Assembly (NCBI GenBank): GCA_044426355.1
Contig: JAWXUO010000063.1
Span: 1-9,033 of the forward strand
DNA length: 9,033 nt
Direction: 5' to 3'
Origin: CAYJLC01 sp044426355
GTDB lineage: Bacteria; Bacillota; Clostridia; Oscillospirales; Butyricicoccaceae
Part shown: piece by piece, positions 1 through 6,181 of the stretch
Layout: the number at the start of each line of letters is the position of its first letter
How positions within the stretch are numbered: position 1 is the stretch's first letter
Translations under genes and position numbers: made by a program
Notes under the pieces: generated by a model
Database searches by the model: none
Told to the model about the DNA's origin: nothing
Seen by the model: the letters and a program-made list of their open reading frames with translations, nothing else

Positions 1-1441
1 TTGTACCACATTGCCATGTTCTGCCGATACAATCTGTTAAATGGAAATCAAGTTTTGGACCGTAAAACGCACCGTCACCCTCATTTAATTTATATTCATA
101 ACCAAGCTCTGTAATAGCATCACGCAAAGCATCTGTCGCAACGTCCCAATCTTCTTTTGCACCCATAGAATCTTCTGGCTGAGTTGAAAGTTCGATATGA
201 TATTTAAAACCAAAAGTGCTATAAACCTCGTCAATTAATTTTACTACACCTTTAATTTCATCTTTAATTTGGTCTTTTGTCATGAAAATATGTGCATCAT
301 CTTGTGTAAAATTACGAACACGCATAAGCCCATGCAAAGCACCCGATAATTCGTGACGATGAACTAAACCTAGCTCGCCCATTCTGATAGGCAAATCACG
401 GTATGAACGCATTTTTGTTTTATAAACTAGCATTCCACCTGGGCAGTTCATAGGTTTTATCGCAAAATCTTGCTCGTCAATTTTCGTTGTATACATATTT
501 TCTTTGTAATGATACCAATGCCCAGAAGTTTCCCATAATTTTTGATTTAAAATAATAGGCGTAGAAATTTCTTGATAACCTGCTTTTGTGTGCATTTCTC
601 TCCAGTAATTTATAAGTTCGTTTCTTAAAATCATACCTTTTGGTAAGAAAAACGGAAAACCAGGACCTTCATCAAGCATAGTAAATAATTCTAGTTCACG
701 ACCAATTTTTCTATGGTCACGTTTTTTAGCTTCTTCTAAACGCTCTAAATATTCTGTTAAATCAGCATTTTTTGTATAAGCTGTCGCATAAATACGTTTT
801 AGCATTTTTTTATCCGAACTACCTCTCCAATATGCACCTGTACAAGAAAGAAGTTTCAAAGCTTTTACAGCACCTGTTTTTGGAATATGAGGGCCTGCAC
901 AAAGGTCTACAAAATCACCCATTGTGTAAAAAGATATAACCTCATCTTCTGGCAAATCTTCGATAAGCTCTACTTTATATGGCTCTGCACTATTTTTCAT
1001 TTTTTCTATAGCTTCATCACGAGGTAAAACAAATTTTTCCATAGCGTGGTTTGCTTTAACTATTTTTTTCATTTCTGCTGTAATTTTTTCTAAATCTTCA
1101 TCAGTAAATCCTGCGTCATAGTCAAAATCATAGTAAAAACCGTTGTCTATAGCAGGTCCTATAGCAAGTTTTGCCTCTGGAAACAAATTTTTAACAGCAG
1201 ATGCTAGGATATGCGACGCTGTGTGCCAGAAAACTTTTTTTCCTGCGTCATCATTGAAAGTTAGGATATTTAGCGATACATCTTTTGTAATTTCTGTAGA
1301 TAAATCGCAAACTTCTCCGTCTATTTCACAGCCAACAGCCATGCGAGCAAGCCCCTCAGATATGCCTTTTGCTACATCAAACGCAGTTGTTCCTTGTTCT
1401 TTTTCTAAAATTGTTCCGTCTTTTAAAGTTATTTTAATCAT
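1..1441 (-). CDS. thrS: Threonyl-tRNA synthetase, C-terminal part cut off
   Basis: Charges tRNA-Thr with threonine in the cytoplasm. 480 codons are visible of a family length near 640; the missing part is the end of the catalytic core and the anticodon-binding domain. Domain order fits the family: TGS domain at about residues 1-62, editing domain with HTASH at 73-77 and C181/H185 in DLCAGPH, then the class II core with PMNCPGG (C333), the motif 2 Arg in VHRHE (R362) and DDAHIF (H384). C333 and H384 match two of the three zinc ligands of the E. coli enzyme; the third lies outside the window. The last visible residues, DCIGRTWQCGT, are the conserved region before motif 3. Start chosen because AGAGAGG (1451-1457) lies nine bases upstream; an in-frame ATG at 1466-1468 touches the terminator U-run and has no binding site. 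Expression is probably controlled by the T-box leader upstream. Confidence 0.97.
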   Translation of the reverse strand, partial: MIKITLKDGTILEKEQGTTAFDVAKGISEGLARMAVGCEIDGEVCDLSTEITKDVSLNILTFNDDAGKKVFWHTASHILASAVKNLFPEAKLAIGPAIDNGFYYDFDYDAGFTDEDLEKITAEMKKIVKANHAMEKFVLPRDEAIEKMKNSAEPYKVELIEDLPEDEVISFYTMGDFVDLCAGPHIPKTGAVKALKLLSCTGAYWRGSSDKKMLKRIYATAYTKNADLTEYLERLEEAKKRDHRKIGRELELFTMLDEGPGFPFFLPKGMILRNELINYWREMHTKAGYQEISTPIILNQKLWETSGHWYHYKENMYTTKIDEQDFAIKPMNCPGGMLVYKTKMRSYRDLPIRMGELGLVHRHELSGALHGLMRVRNFTQDDAHIFMTKDQIKDEIKGVVKLIDEVYSTFGFKYHIELSTQPEDSMGAKEDWDVATDALRDAITELGYEYKLNEGDGAFYGPKLDFHLTDCIGRTWQCGT

Positions 1442-1468
1442 TTTTAGTTTCCTCTCTTTTAAGGGCAT

Positions 1469-1501
1469 AAAAAAACACCCCTGAAAATCAAATCAGGGGT
1501 G
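1469..1501 (-). terminator. Intrinsic terminator of the thrS T-box leader
   Basis: A perfect 9-bp stem CACCCCTGA/TCAGGGGTG (1493-1501 with 1476-1484) with an 8-base loop is followed by seven U (1469-1475). The T-box sequence just upstream would form the competing antiterminator when uncharged tRNA-Thr is bound. Confidence 0.93.
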
Positions 1502-1697
1502 AGTAATTCCCACGGTTCCACCCTGCTTACAGAAAAATTCTGTCGCTTTAGTTGTTTATAACGCAACAACACGTTTCTACTTTTCATAGAAAAAGCTCAA
1601 GAGTGGTTACATTTTAACGTTAATAAGGTAATTTCAGCAAATTTACCTCTCTCTAAAAAAACGCATTTAAAATGCTAGTTCTATCATCACCATATTA
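1469..1697 (-). ncRNA. T-box riboswitch leader of thrS (threonine)
   Basis: A cis-acting RNA that senses uncharged tRNA-Thr and allows read-through into thrS when charging is low. Visible parts in order on the minus strand: a Stem I built from an 8-bp helix (1667-1674 with 1610-1617) and a 4-bp helix (1660-1663 with 1618-1621); a distal AGAGAG motif (1649-1654) followed by a GGTAA/TTACC hairpin (1643-1647 with 1627-1631); the specifier codon ACC (1605-1607) just before CTCTTGAGC; a Stem III-like hairpin CAGAA/TTCTG (1530-1542); the T-box sequence GGGTGGAACCGTGG (1510-1523); and the terminator. ACC is a Thr codon and would pair with anticodon GGU, matching the downstream gene. The TGGA bulge (1517-1520) predicts a tRNA ending UCCA. 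The left limit is the terminator U-run, the right limit the estimated transcription start. Confidence 0.95.
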
Positions 1698-1702
1698 AAT
1701 TA

Positions 1703-1731
1703 ATAATACAATATTTATATGTATTTGTCAA
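1703..1731 (-). promoter_or_regulatory. Sigma-A-type promoter of thrS
   Basis: On the minus strand a consensus TTGACA (1726-1731) is separated by exactly 17 bases from TATTAT (1703-1708), one mismatch from the consensus -10. Transcription would begin near 1696, just ahead of the T-box Stem I. It lies directly downstream of the terminator of the preceding gene, so thrS forms its own transcription unit. Confidence 0.88.
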
Positions 1732-1742
1732 GAAAAATTTAT

Positions 1743-1772
1743 AAAAAAAACGGTAGAAATAAATCTACCGTT
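1743..1772 (-). terminator. Intrinsic terminator after the CD1247-type gene
   Basis: A perfect 9-bp stem AACGGTAGA/TCTACCGTT (1764-1772 with 1749-1757) with a 6-base loop runs into eight U on the minus strand (1743-1750, the first two shared with the stem). It starts four bases after the stop codon and should end the efp transcript before the thrS promoter. Confidence 0.92.
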
Positions 1773-1776
1773 AAAA

Positions 1777-2259
1777 TTATTCTTCTTCGTTTAAATCAAG
1801 TTCTGAATAGTCAAATTCTAGCTCTTCACCACAAGCGTGGCAAGGAATTGAGCCTTCTTTCATTGTTTCTTCATCAAAGAAAATTTGTTCGTCACATGTC
1901 GGGCATATAACTTCATAAAGTTCGCCTTCTAGCATTTCAAGGTCAGTTAAATCATCTGAACAGCAACAACCTTCTGAGCAACCACAAGATTCGTCTTCTT
2001 CGTTTTCATCATTAAGATAAAAATCATCAAAAACTTCTACTTTGCCAAGTTCGCTATAAATGTCTTCTATGTCTTCGAAAGTATCTTCTAAACCTTCGTT
2101 TAAAACAACAACATCTAGCTCGACATCTTCTATTGAAGTAGCCATTTCTGCTAATACTTCTAAGATACCTTTTATCATTTTACCTTCTTTTTTTGTTGGA
2201 TCGATTTCAAGCCCATCAAATAGACCTGTTAAATACGCAACTTTTTCAGAAATTAACAT
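1777..2259 (-). CDS. CD1247 N-terminal-domain protein with C-terminal zinc ribbon
   Basis: A 160-residue, strongly acidic protein of unknown function. The N-terminal part (about 1-75, starting MLISEKVAYLTGLFDGL) resembles the small clostridial family named after C. difficile CD1247: an alpha-helical start with KVAYL.GL..GL and a KEGK motif, then an acidic helix. Residues 92-100 hold five Cys in a tight cluster (CGCSEGCCC). Residues 119-143 hold CPTC and CHAC, a four-Cys zinc ribbon. No signal peptide or membrane segment is seen. Start is supported by GGAGG (2269-2273) nine bases upstream. It follows efp by 36 bases with no terminator between, so it is probably co-transcribed with efp; a link to translation is inferred only from this position. 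The family name is from memory of similar proteins and is the least certain part. Confidence 0.8.
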   Translation of the reverse strand: MLISEKVAYLTGLFDGLEIDPTKKEGKMIKGILEVLAEMATSIEDVELDVVVLNEGLEDTFEDIEDIYSELGKVEVFDDFYLNDENEEDESCGCSEGCCCSDDLTDLEMLEGELYEVICPTCDEQIFFDEETMKEGSIPCHACGEELEFDYSELDLNEEE

Positions 2260-2295
2260 AATTTTCTACCTCCATATTTAAAACTTATTTCAACC

Positions 2296-2856
2296 TTATT
2301 TTGCACGTTCGATGTATTCACCAGAACGAGTATCAACTTTTATTTTTTCGCCTTGTTCTATAAATAATGGAACTTTTACTTCTGCACCCGTTTCTAAAAT
2401 TGCTGGTTTAAAAGTATTTGTTGCAGTATTCCCTTTAAAGCCTGGGTCTGTTTGAACAATTTCTAAAACAACATTTAGTGGTGTGTCTATTCCAAAAACA
2501 GAGCCTTTGTATGACAATACTTTTACAGTAGTATCTTCTTTAATAAATCTAAAGTCGTCGTCTAGTTTATCTTGACCTACTGGAATTTGTTCAAAAGTTT
2601 CATTATCCATGAAGTACCAAAGTTCACCATCGTTGTATAAATATTGCATTTCACGTCTGTCAACGAAAGCTTGCTCAAATTTGTCTGATGGGTTGAAAGT
2701 ACGCTCGATTACAGCACCTGTAATAACGTTTCTAACTTTTGTACGAACAAAAGCTGCCCCTTTTCCTGGTTTTACGTGTTGGAATTCGATTATTTGAAGA
2801 ACTTGACCGTCCATTTCAAAAGTTACACCGTTTCTAAAATCTCCTGCGGATACCAT
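2296..2856 (-). CDS. efp: Translation elongation factor P
   Basis: Binds between the P and E sites of the ribosome and rescues ribosomes stalled at proline runs. The 186-residue length is typical, with the three family domains in order: a KOW-like N-terminal domain (about 1-63), a central OB domain (about 65-128) and a C-terminal OB domain (about 130-185) with GNTATNTFKPAILETG. The modification loop reads HVKPGKGAAF with K32 at the tip, the position that carries 5-aminopentanol in Bacillus subtilis EF-P; whether it is modified here cannot be seen, and no EpmA/EpmB-type enzyme or EarP-type Arg loop is present in the window. GGAGG (2866-2870) lies nine bases before the ATG. The gene order aroQ–pepP–efp is the one found in Bacillus (yqhS–yqhT–efp). 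Confidence 0.98.
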   Translation of the reverse strand: MVSAGDFRNGVTFEMDGQVLQIIEFQHVKPGKGAAFVRTKVRNVITGAVIERTFNPSDKFEQAFVDRREMQYLYNDGELWYFMDNETFEQIPVGQDKLDDDFRFIKEDTTVKVLSYKGSVFGIDTPLNVVLEIVQTDPGFKGNTATNTFKPAILETGAEVKVPLFIEQGEKIKVDTRSGEYIERAK

Positions 2857-2894
2857 ATAATAAATCCTCCATATTAAAATTAATTTACACTTAC

Positions 2895-2923
2895 ATTCTA
2901 CACTATTTTAAAAACTTTTGCAA
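2895..2923 (-). promoter_or_regulatory. Probable sigma-A promoter of efp
   Basis: On the minus strand TTGCAA (2918-2923; four of six match) and TAGAAT (2895-2900; five of six match) stand 17 bases apart, about 40 bases before the efp start. The -35 box lies in the loop region of a possible weak hairpin after pepP, so efp may be read both from here and by read-through from the yqeG–aroQ–pepP row. Confidence 0.65.
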
Positions 2924-2929
2924 GTCTTT
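2910..2929 (-). terminator. Possible weak terminator hairpin after pepP
   Basis: On the minus strand an 8-bp AT-rich stem (2922-2929 with 2910-2917, one G-U pair) closes a GCAA tetraloop (2918-2921). The U-rich tract is the 3' arm of the stem itself rather than a separate tail, so termination is likely partial at best. It overlaps the -35 box of the efp promoter. Confidence 0.35.
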
Positions 2930-2938
2930 TTATTGCAA

Positions 2939-3997
2939 TTATTGTATAATTATCAAATTTTTCGGAGATTTTGTTATATCCTCGTTTGAATCTTTAGTAA
3001 GTCGTATTACATCTTCTATTCTAACACCACAAAAACCCTCTATATATAGCCCTGGTTCGGCTGATACAAAAAAGTTTTCTAAAAGTGGTTCTTTGCAAAT
3101 TGGAGATGCCGAAAGCCCCTCGTGACATTCCATACCTATTCCGTGTCCAAAACCATGCCCGAAATATTTTTCCATATCATGTTCTTTAAAATATTCGCTA
3201 GCTTTGCTGTGAATATCGCACCCTAAAACACCAGCTTTTGCAAATTCTATACCTCTTTTTTGTGCTTCTAGCACTAAATTATAAATTCTAACCATTTCTT
3301 CAGTTGGAGTTCCTACAGCTATTGTTCTCGTCATATCGCTACAATATCCGTCTAAAATACACCCAAAATCCATAGTTATAAATTCGCCCTCGACGATTTT
3401 TTTGTCTGTTGGTCTTGCGTGTGGACTAGCCCCATTTACTCCACTTGCAACGATAGGTTCAAAAGAAAGTCCATCTGCACCTTTTTCATACATTAAAGAT
3501 ATAAGTTTTGCACTAATATTTTTTTCAGTTATTCCGTTTTTATAATTATTTTTTATATATTCTAAAATTTCTGTAAAAGTTTCGTCGCCTATTTTTTGTG
3601 CGTCACGCATTTTTTGTATTTCTGCTTCATCTTTAACGTTACGAAGTTTAGAAATTTCGCCTGATATATCTATATATTCTATATTTTCAGGTAATTTTTC
3701 TTTTAAAATATTAAATTCTGATACTTTTAAAGCAGAAAACTCAACACCAAGTTTTTTTATAGCTTTTTCTTCTATAATTTCGTTTAGAATTTGATAATAG
3801 CCTCGTTCTCGTGTTGTTTGAATAATTTCGCAGTCTTTTATTTGACTTTTTGCTAAAAGAATATAGCGAAAATCTGTTATAAAAACCTTGTTTTCAACAG
3901 TTTGTAAATACATTCCTGCCGAAGAATTAAATTTTGTAAAATATCTTCTGTTAATATCCGACGTTACTAAAACTGCATCTACGTTGTTAAAATTCAT
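2939..3997 (-). CDS. pepP: Xaa-Pro aminopeptidase, M24B family
   Basis: Removes the N-terminal residue from peptides whose second residue is proline; a cytoplasmic two-metal enzyme. 352 residues is usual for the short Firmicutes form. The N-terminal creatinase-like domain spans about 1-125 and the pita-bread catalytic domain about 130-345. All five metal ligands are visible: D210 (TMDFG), D221 (SDMTRT), H285 (GHGFGHGIG), E314 (AEPGLYI) and E328 (RIEDV). The ATG shares its A with the aroQ stop (TAATG), so translation is probably coupled. It is the last gene of the yqeG–aroQ–pepP row; efp follows after 82 bases with its own promoter. A pepQ-type dipeptidase is less likely given the full N-terminal domain and the link to efp, but the exact substrate preference is not readable. 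Confidence 0.93.
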   Translation of the reverse strand: MNFNNVDAVLVTSDINRRYFTKFNSSAGMYLQTVENKVFITDFRYILLAKSQIKDCEIIQTTRERGYYQILNEIIEEKAIKKLGVEFSALKVSEFNILKEKLPENIEYIDISGEISKLRNVKDEAEIQKMRDAQKIGDETFTEILEYIKNNYKNGITEKNISAKLISLMYEKGADGLSFEPIVASGVNGASPHARPTDKKIVEGEFITMDFGCILDGYCSDMTRTIAVGTPTEEMVRIYNLVLEAQKRGIEFAKAGVLGCDIHSKASEYFKEHDMEKYFGHGFGHGIGMECHEGLSASPICKEPLLENFFVSAEPGLYIEGFCGVRIEDVIRLTKDSNEDITKSPKNLIIIQ

Positions 3998-4434
3998 TAT
4001 TTAACCTCCCTAAGTATCGCTTCTATAGCTAAAATATACGAACTTTTACCAAAACCTGCGATAACACCTTTGCAAACAGGAGCAATAACCGATTTATGGC
4101 GAAATTCCTCTCTTGCGTGAACATTTGAAATATGTACTTCGATACATGGTTTTGAAACTGACGAAATAGCATCACGAATAGCTATACTATAATGCGTAAA
4201 AGCACCTGCATTTATAGCTATAGCATCATGTTTTTCAAAACTTTCGTGTATTTTATTTATAATTTCGCCTTCGATATTCGACTGAAAAACTTCGCATGCT
4301 ACGCCTTTACTTTTAGCATATTCTAAGCAATCGTTTTCTATATCTTGCAAAGTATCACTTCCATAAATTGTAGGCTCTCTTTTTCCTAACATATTAAGGT
4401 TTGGTCCATTAATTATAAGTATTGATTTTACCAT
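3997..4434 (-). CDS. aroQ: Type II 3-dehydroquinate dehydratase
   Basis: Converts 3-dehydroquinate to 3-dehydroshikimate, the third step of the shikimate pathway. The 145-residue length is that of the dodecameric type II enzymes. The start IINGPNLNMLGKREPTIYG carries the catalytic R19 and Y24 on the mobile lid; N75 and H81 lie in INAGAFTHYS, H101 in EVHISN and R112 in EEFRHKS, all in the expected places. AAGGAG (4442-4447 on the minus strand) overlaps the yqeG stop codon by one base and lies seven bases before the ATG. It ends in a one-base overlap with pepP. Its position between yqeG and pepP, not with other aro genes, is a common clostridial arrangement. Confidence 0.97.
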   Translation of the reverse strand: MVKSILIINGPNLNMLGKREPTIYGSDTLQDIENDCLEYAKSKGVACEVFQSNIEGEIINKIHESFEKHDAIAINAGAFTHYSIAIRDAISSVSKPCIEVHISNVHAREEFRHKSVIAPVCKGVIAGFGKSSYILAIEAILREVK

Positions 4435-4446
4435 TTTCTTTCTCCT

Positions 4447-4947
4447 TTATTTGTTTTTAACTTTGTTTACAAAATATGGCTCTGTAACTCTTGTTCTAAA
4501 TTTTACATACGTAGAATTTTGGTCGATAGGGTGAACATAAATAGATTTTGCGTTATATCTTCGTGACACAAACGTGTCTGTAAAAATTTGGTCGCCTATC
4601 ATTACGATATTTGACGGATTTATATCTTTATCTATAAATTTTAACGCTTTATCAAATCCACCTTTTAGTGGTTTTTTAGCACTAGCAATAAATTTTATGC
4701 CTGTATCTTTCGCAAAAGTTTCTACACGGTTTAATGTATTGTTCGAAATAAGCACAAATTGTATATTTTCATCTTCAAGTGATTTAATCCAGTCTAAAAC
4801 TTCTTGCGTTGGTTTTTTTGTATTTTTTGAAACAAGCGTACCGTCTAAATCTACAAACACTGCCTTTCCACCTAAAGATTTTATCATTTCTGGGGTAATG
4901 TCAAAATAATTTTTTACATATTTATCAGGTATTAGTTTTGAAAACAT
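4447..4947 (-). CDS. yqeG: YqeG-family HAD IIIA phosphatase
   Basis: A small cytoplasmic HAD-superfamily phosphatase of 166 residues, the usual length. Motif I is DLDGTL with nucleophile D33 and acid D35, motif II is SNN (S68), motif III is the Lys in AKKP (K91 or K92), and motif IV is GDQIFTD (D119, D124). The C-terminal part (about 130-160) carries the VHPI and R.R.TEPYF pattern of the family. The family is related to yeast Gep4, a phosphatidylglycerophosphate phosphatase, so a role in phosphatidylglycerol synthesis is plausible but inferred. GGAGG (4954-4958) lies six bases before the ATG. It is the first gene of the minus-strand row and stands back to back with the plus-strand gene at 5046. 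Confidence 0.92.
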   Translation of the reverse strand: MFSKLIPDKYVKNYFDITPEMIKSLGGKAVFVDLDGTLVSKNTKKPTQEVLDWIKSLEDENIQFVLISNNTLNRVETFAKDTGIKFIASAKKPLKGGFDKALKFIDKDINPSNIVMIGDQIFTDTFVSRRYNAKSIYVHPIDQNSTYVKFRTRVTEPYFVNKVKNK

Positions 4948-5045
4948 TTTTTTCCTCCATTTAATTGTTATAATATTTTATAAAATTATTATATATATTG
5001 TAATACATTATTATCTTTTAGTCTACTATAAAAGGAGAAATTTTT
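4948..5045. promoter_or_regulatory. Divergent intergenic region between yqeG and the gene at 5046
   Basis: 98 very AT-rich bases that must carry promoters in both directions. For the minus strand, TATAAT (4988-4993) and TAAAAT (4975-4980) are candidate -10 boxes, but neither has a good -35 at 17 bases. For the plus strand, TACTAT (5024-5029) is only a weak candidate. The region is too AT-rich to choose. The plus-strand binding site AAAGGAG (5031-5036) is clear. Confidence 0.4.
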
Positions 5046-5780
5046 ATGAATGATTTTTTAATTGCAATTTTAAACGAACAAAACTATTCGGTTTTAGACT
5101 TTCCAAAAAGCGTCGCTGTTATATATAAGGTAGAAAATAATATTCTCATGCGACTTAAAAACTTTTCAAACTTTCGTGGAAAAATGCTTGGAATTACCGA
5201 TTTATCTTTTAGTATTAACAAAAATCTTAAAAAAATCCTTTCTGATATTATTTTCGAGTACCGTAAATTTAATTTTTCAGGAATTTTTTTGGATTTTAAA
5301 GGCGAGAGCCAAAGCGAATTTGTTTTAGAGCTTGACGAATTATGTTTTAAAGAAAAAATACCACTTTATGTTCCACAAAGCTATGCTTATGTAGTAAATA
5401 ATGCAAAAATCGTTATAAATACTGCAATTTCTGGTGGGTGTCTTAAAAATATAATAGAATATGCTCAAATGCAATACGGAACTTGCAGAATTTGCGTGCA
5501 GATTTCACTTGTAGCGTGTGAATTTAAAATCCCCTCGAAAAATAATGCAGGAAAATTCATGAATTTTCCTATTAACACGAATAATTCTCCAGTTTTTTTC
5601 TCAGAAACACTTTGTACTAACTATTTTACGAAGATGGACTCCGAAAATTCTTGTATTTTCACTATTTTTGACGACAAAACAACCTTTTACAAAAAACTTA
5701 GTCTGTTAAACTCTTTAAATGTGGCTGAAATTTTTTTCGATTATATTGACATCGAAAATACAAATTTTACTATTTCATAA
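5046..5780 (+). CDS. Unrecognised 244-residue protein, possibly TIM-barrel-like
   Basis: I do not recognise this gene with certainty. The ATG follows AAAGGAG closely, the frame is open throughout and codon use is like its neighbours, so it is a real gene. There is no signal peptide or membrane segment. Conspicuous stretches are FSGIFLDFKGE (77-87), IPLYVPQSYAY (105-115), NTAISGGC (125-132), VFFSETLCTNYF (183-194) and IFTIFDDKTTFYKKL (204-218). The alternation of short hydrophobic strands, some ending in acidic or Gly residues, with amphipathic helices suggests a single TIM-barrel-like domain, distantly like GH18-type or YaaH-type folds; the LDF(K)GE stretch sits where such proteins have a DxxDxE or LDFE strand. 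This is inference from pattern only, and catalytic activity is unclear. It has seven Cys. It appears to stand alone: the next gene has its own promoter after it. Confidence 0.75.
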   Translation: MNDFLIAILNEQNYSVLDFPKSVAVIYKVENNILMRLKNFSNFRGKMLGITDLSFSINKNLKKILSDIIFEYRKFNFSGIFLDFKGESQSEFVLELDELCFKEKIPLYVPQSYAYVVNNAKIVINTAISGGCLKNIIEYAQMQYGTCRICVQISLVACEFKIPSKNNAGKFMNFPINTNNSPVFFSETLCTNYFTKMDSENSCIFTIFDDKTTFYKKLSLLNSLNVAEIFFDYIDIENTNFTIS

Positions 5781-5787
5781 AAAAAAT

Positions 5788-5816
5788 TTGACTACATCGC
5801 TTTAATGTGTTAAAAT
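5788..5816 (+). promoter_or_regulatory. Sigma-A-type promoter of the yerC-to-U32 gene row
   Basis: TTGACT (5788-5793) and TAAAAT (5811-5816), each one mismatch from consensus, stand exactly 17 bases apart. Transcription would start near 5823, giving a leader of about 65 bases before the yerC ATG. It begins eight bases after the stop of the preceding gene. Confidence 0.8.
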
Positions 5817-5828
5817 ATTTATATATGA

Positions 5829-5854
5829 AAACTTTACTATTTATAGTGAGGTTT
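5829..5854 (+). other. Hairpin in the yerC leader
   Basis: The arms 5829-5840 and 5843-5854 can pair over 12 positions (two of them G-U), leaving a tight 2- to 4-base loop. No U-run follows, so it is not a typical terminator. It lies in the untranslated leader about 34 bases before the yerC start. It may be an RNA structure or an operator-like dyad for the regulator; it could also be chance in AT-rich sequence. Confidence 0.35.
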
Positions 5855-5887
5855 CAATGTAAATTTTATTTGTTAGAGGATTTTAAT

Positions 5888-6181
5888 ATGAGCAAAATAC
5901 ATAGCGAGAGTTTAACACGACTTTTCGAAGGAATATTAAGACTTGAAAACGTCGATGAATGTTACGATTTTTTTGAGGATATTTGTACAATAACCGAGAT
6001 TTTAGCGATGAAACAACGCTTTGAAGTTGCTACATTGTTAAATCAAGATATGCTTTATAGCGATATTGTTTCTAAAACACGAGCTAGTACTGCTACAATT
6101 TCTCGTGTAAACAAAGCCTTAGAATATGGAAATGATGGCTACAAAACAGTTTTAGAAAGACTAAAAAATGAAGGCTTATAA
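5888..6181 (+). CDS. yerC: YerC/YecD-family TrpR-like regulator
   Basis: A 97-residue helical DNA-binding protein related to the tryptophan repressor superfamily. The family pattern is clear: an N-terminal helical part (about 1-35), the EILAMKQRFEVATLL stretch (37-51) corresponding to the TrpR helix before the DNA-binding unit, and a helix-turn-helix at about 55-80 (YSDIVSKTRASTATISRVNKAL). Its target genes are not known from the sequence and tryptophan binding is not implied by the family. The ATG at 5888 is chosen because AGAGGA lies just upstream (5875-5880) and it matches the family N-terminus; the frame is open further upstream, but that stretch overlaps the promoter. It is the first gene of its row and overlaps the methyltransferase by 14 bases. 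Confidence 0.93.
   Translation: MSKIHSESLTRLFEGILRLENVDECYDFFEDICTITEILAMKQRFEVATLLNQDMLYSDIVSKTRASTATISRVNKALEYGNDGYKTVLERLKNEGL

Noticed and set aside
1442..1468. Alternative in-frame start for thrS at 1466-1468
   Set aside because: It would add nine residues, but it directly follows the terminator U-run and has no binding site, while the ATG at 1439-1441 has one and matches the family N-terminus.
1143..1484. Open frame on the plus strand inside thrS and its leader
   Set aside because: It lies antisense to clear thrS codons and runs into the T-box terminator; it has no binding site and no recognisable product.
1743..1772. Inverted repeat considered as a mobile-element end
   Set aside because: It is a simple stem with a U-run right after a stop codon, which is an intrinsic terminator; no transposase or target duplication is near.
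5807..5887. N-terminal extension of yerC from an upstream in-frame ATG
   Set aside because: The extension overlaps the -10 box and untranslated leader, lacks a binding site and is not part of the family; the ATG at 5888 has AGAGGA before it.
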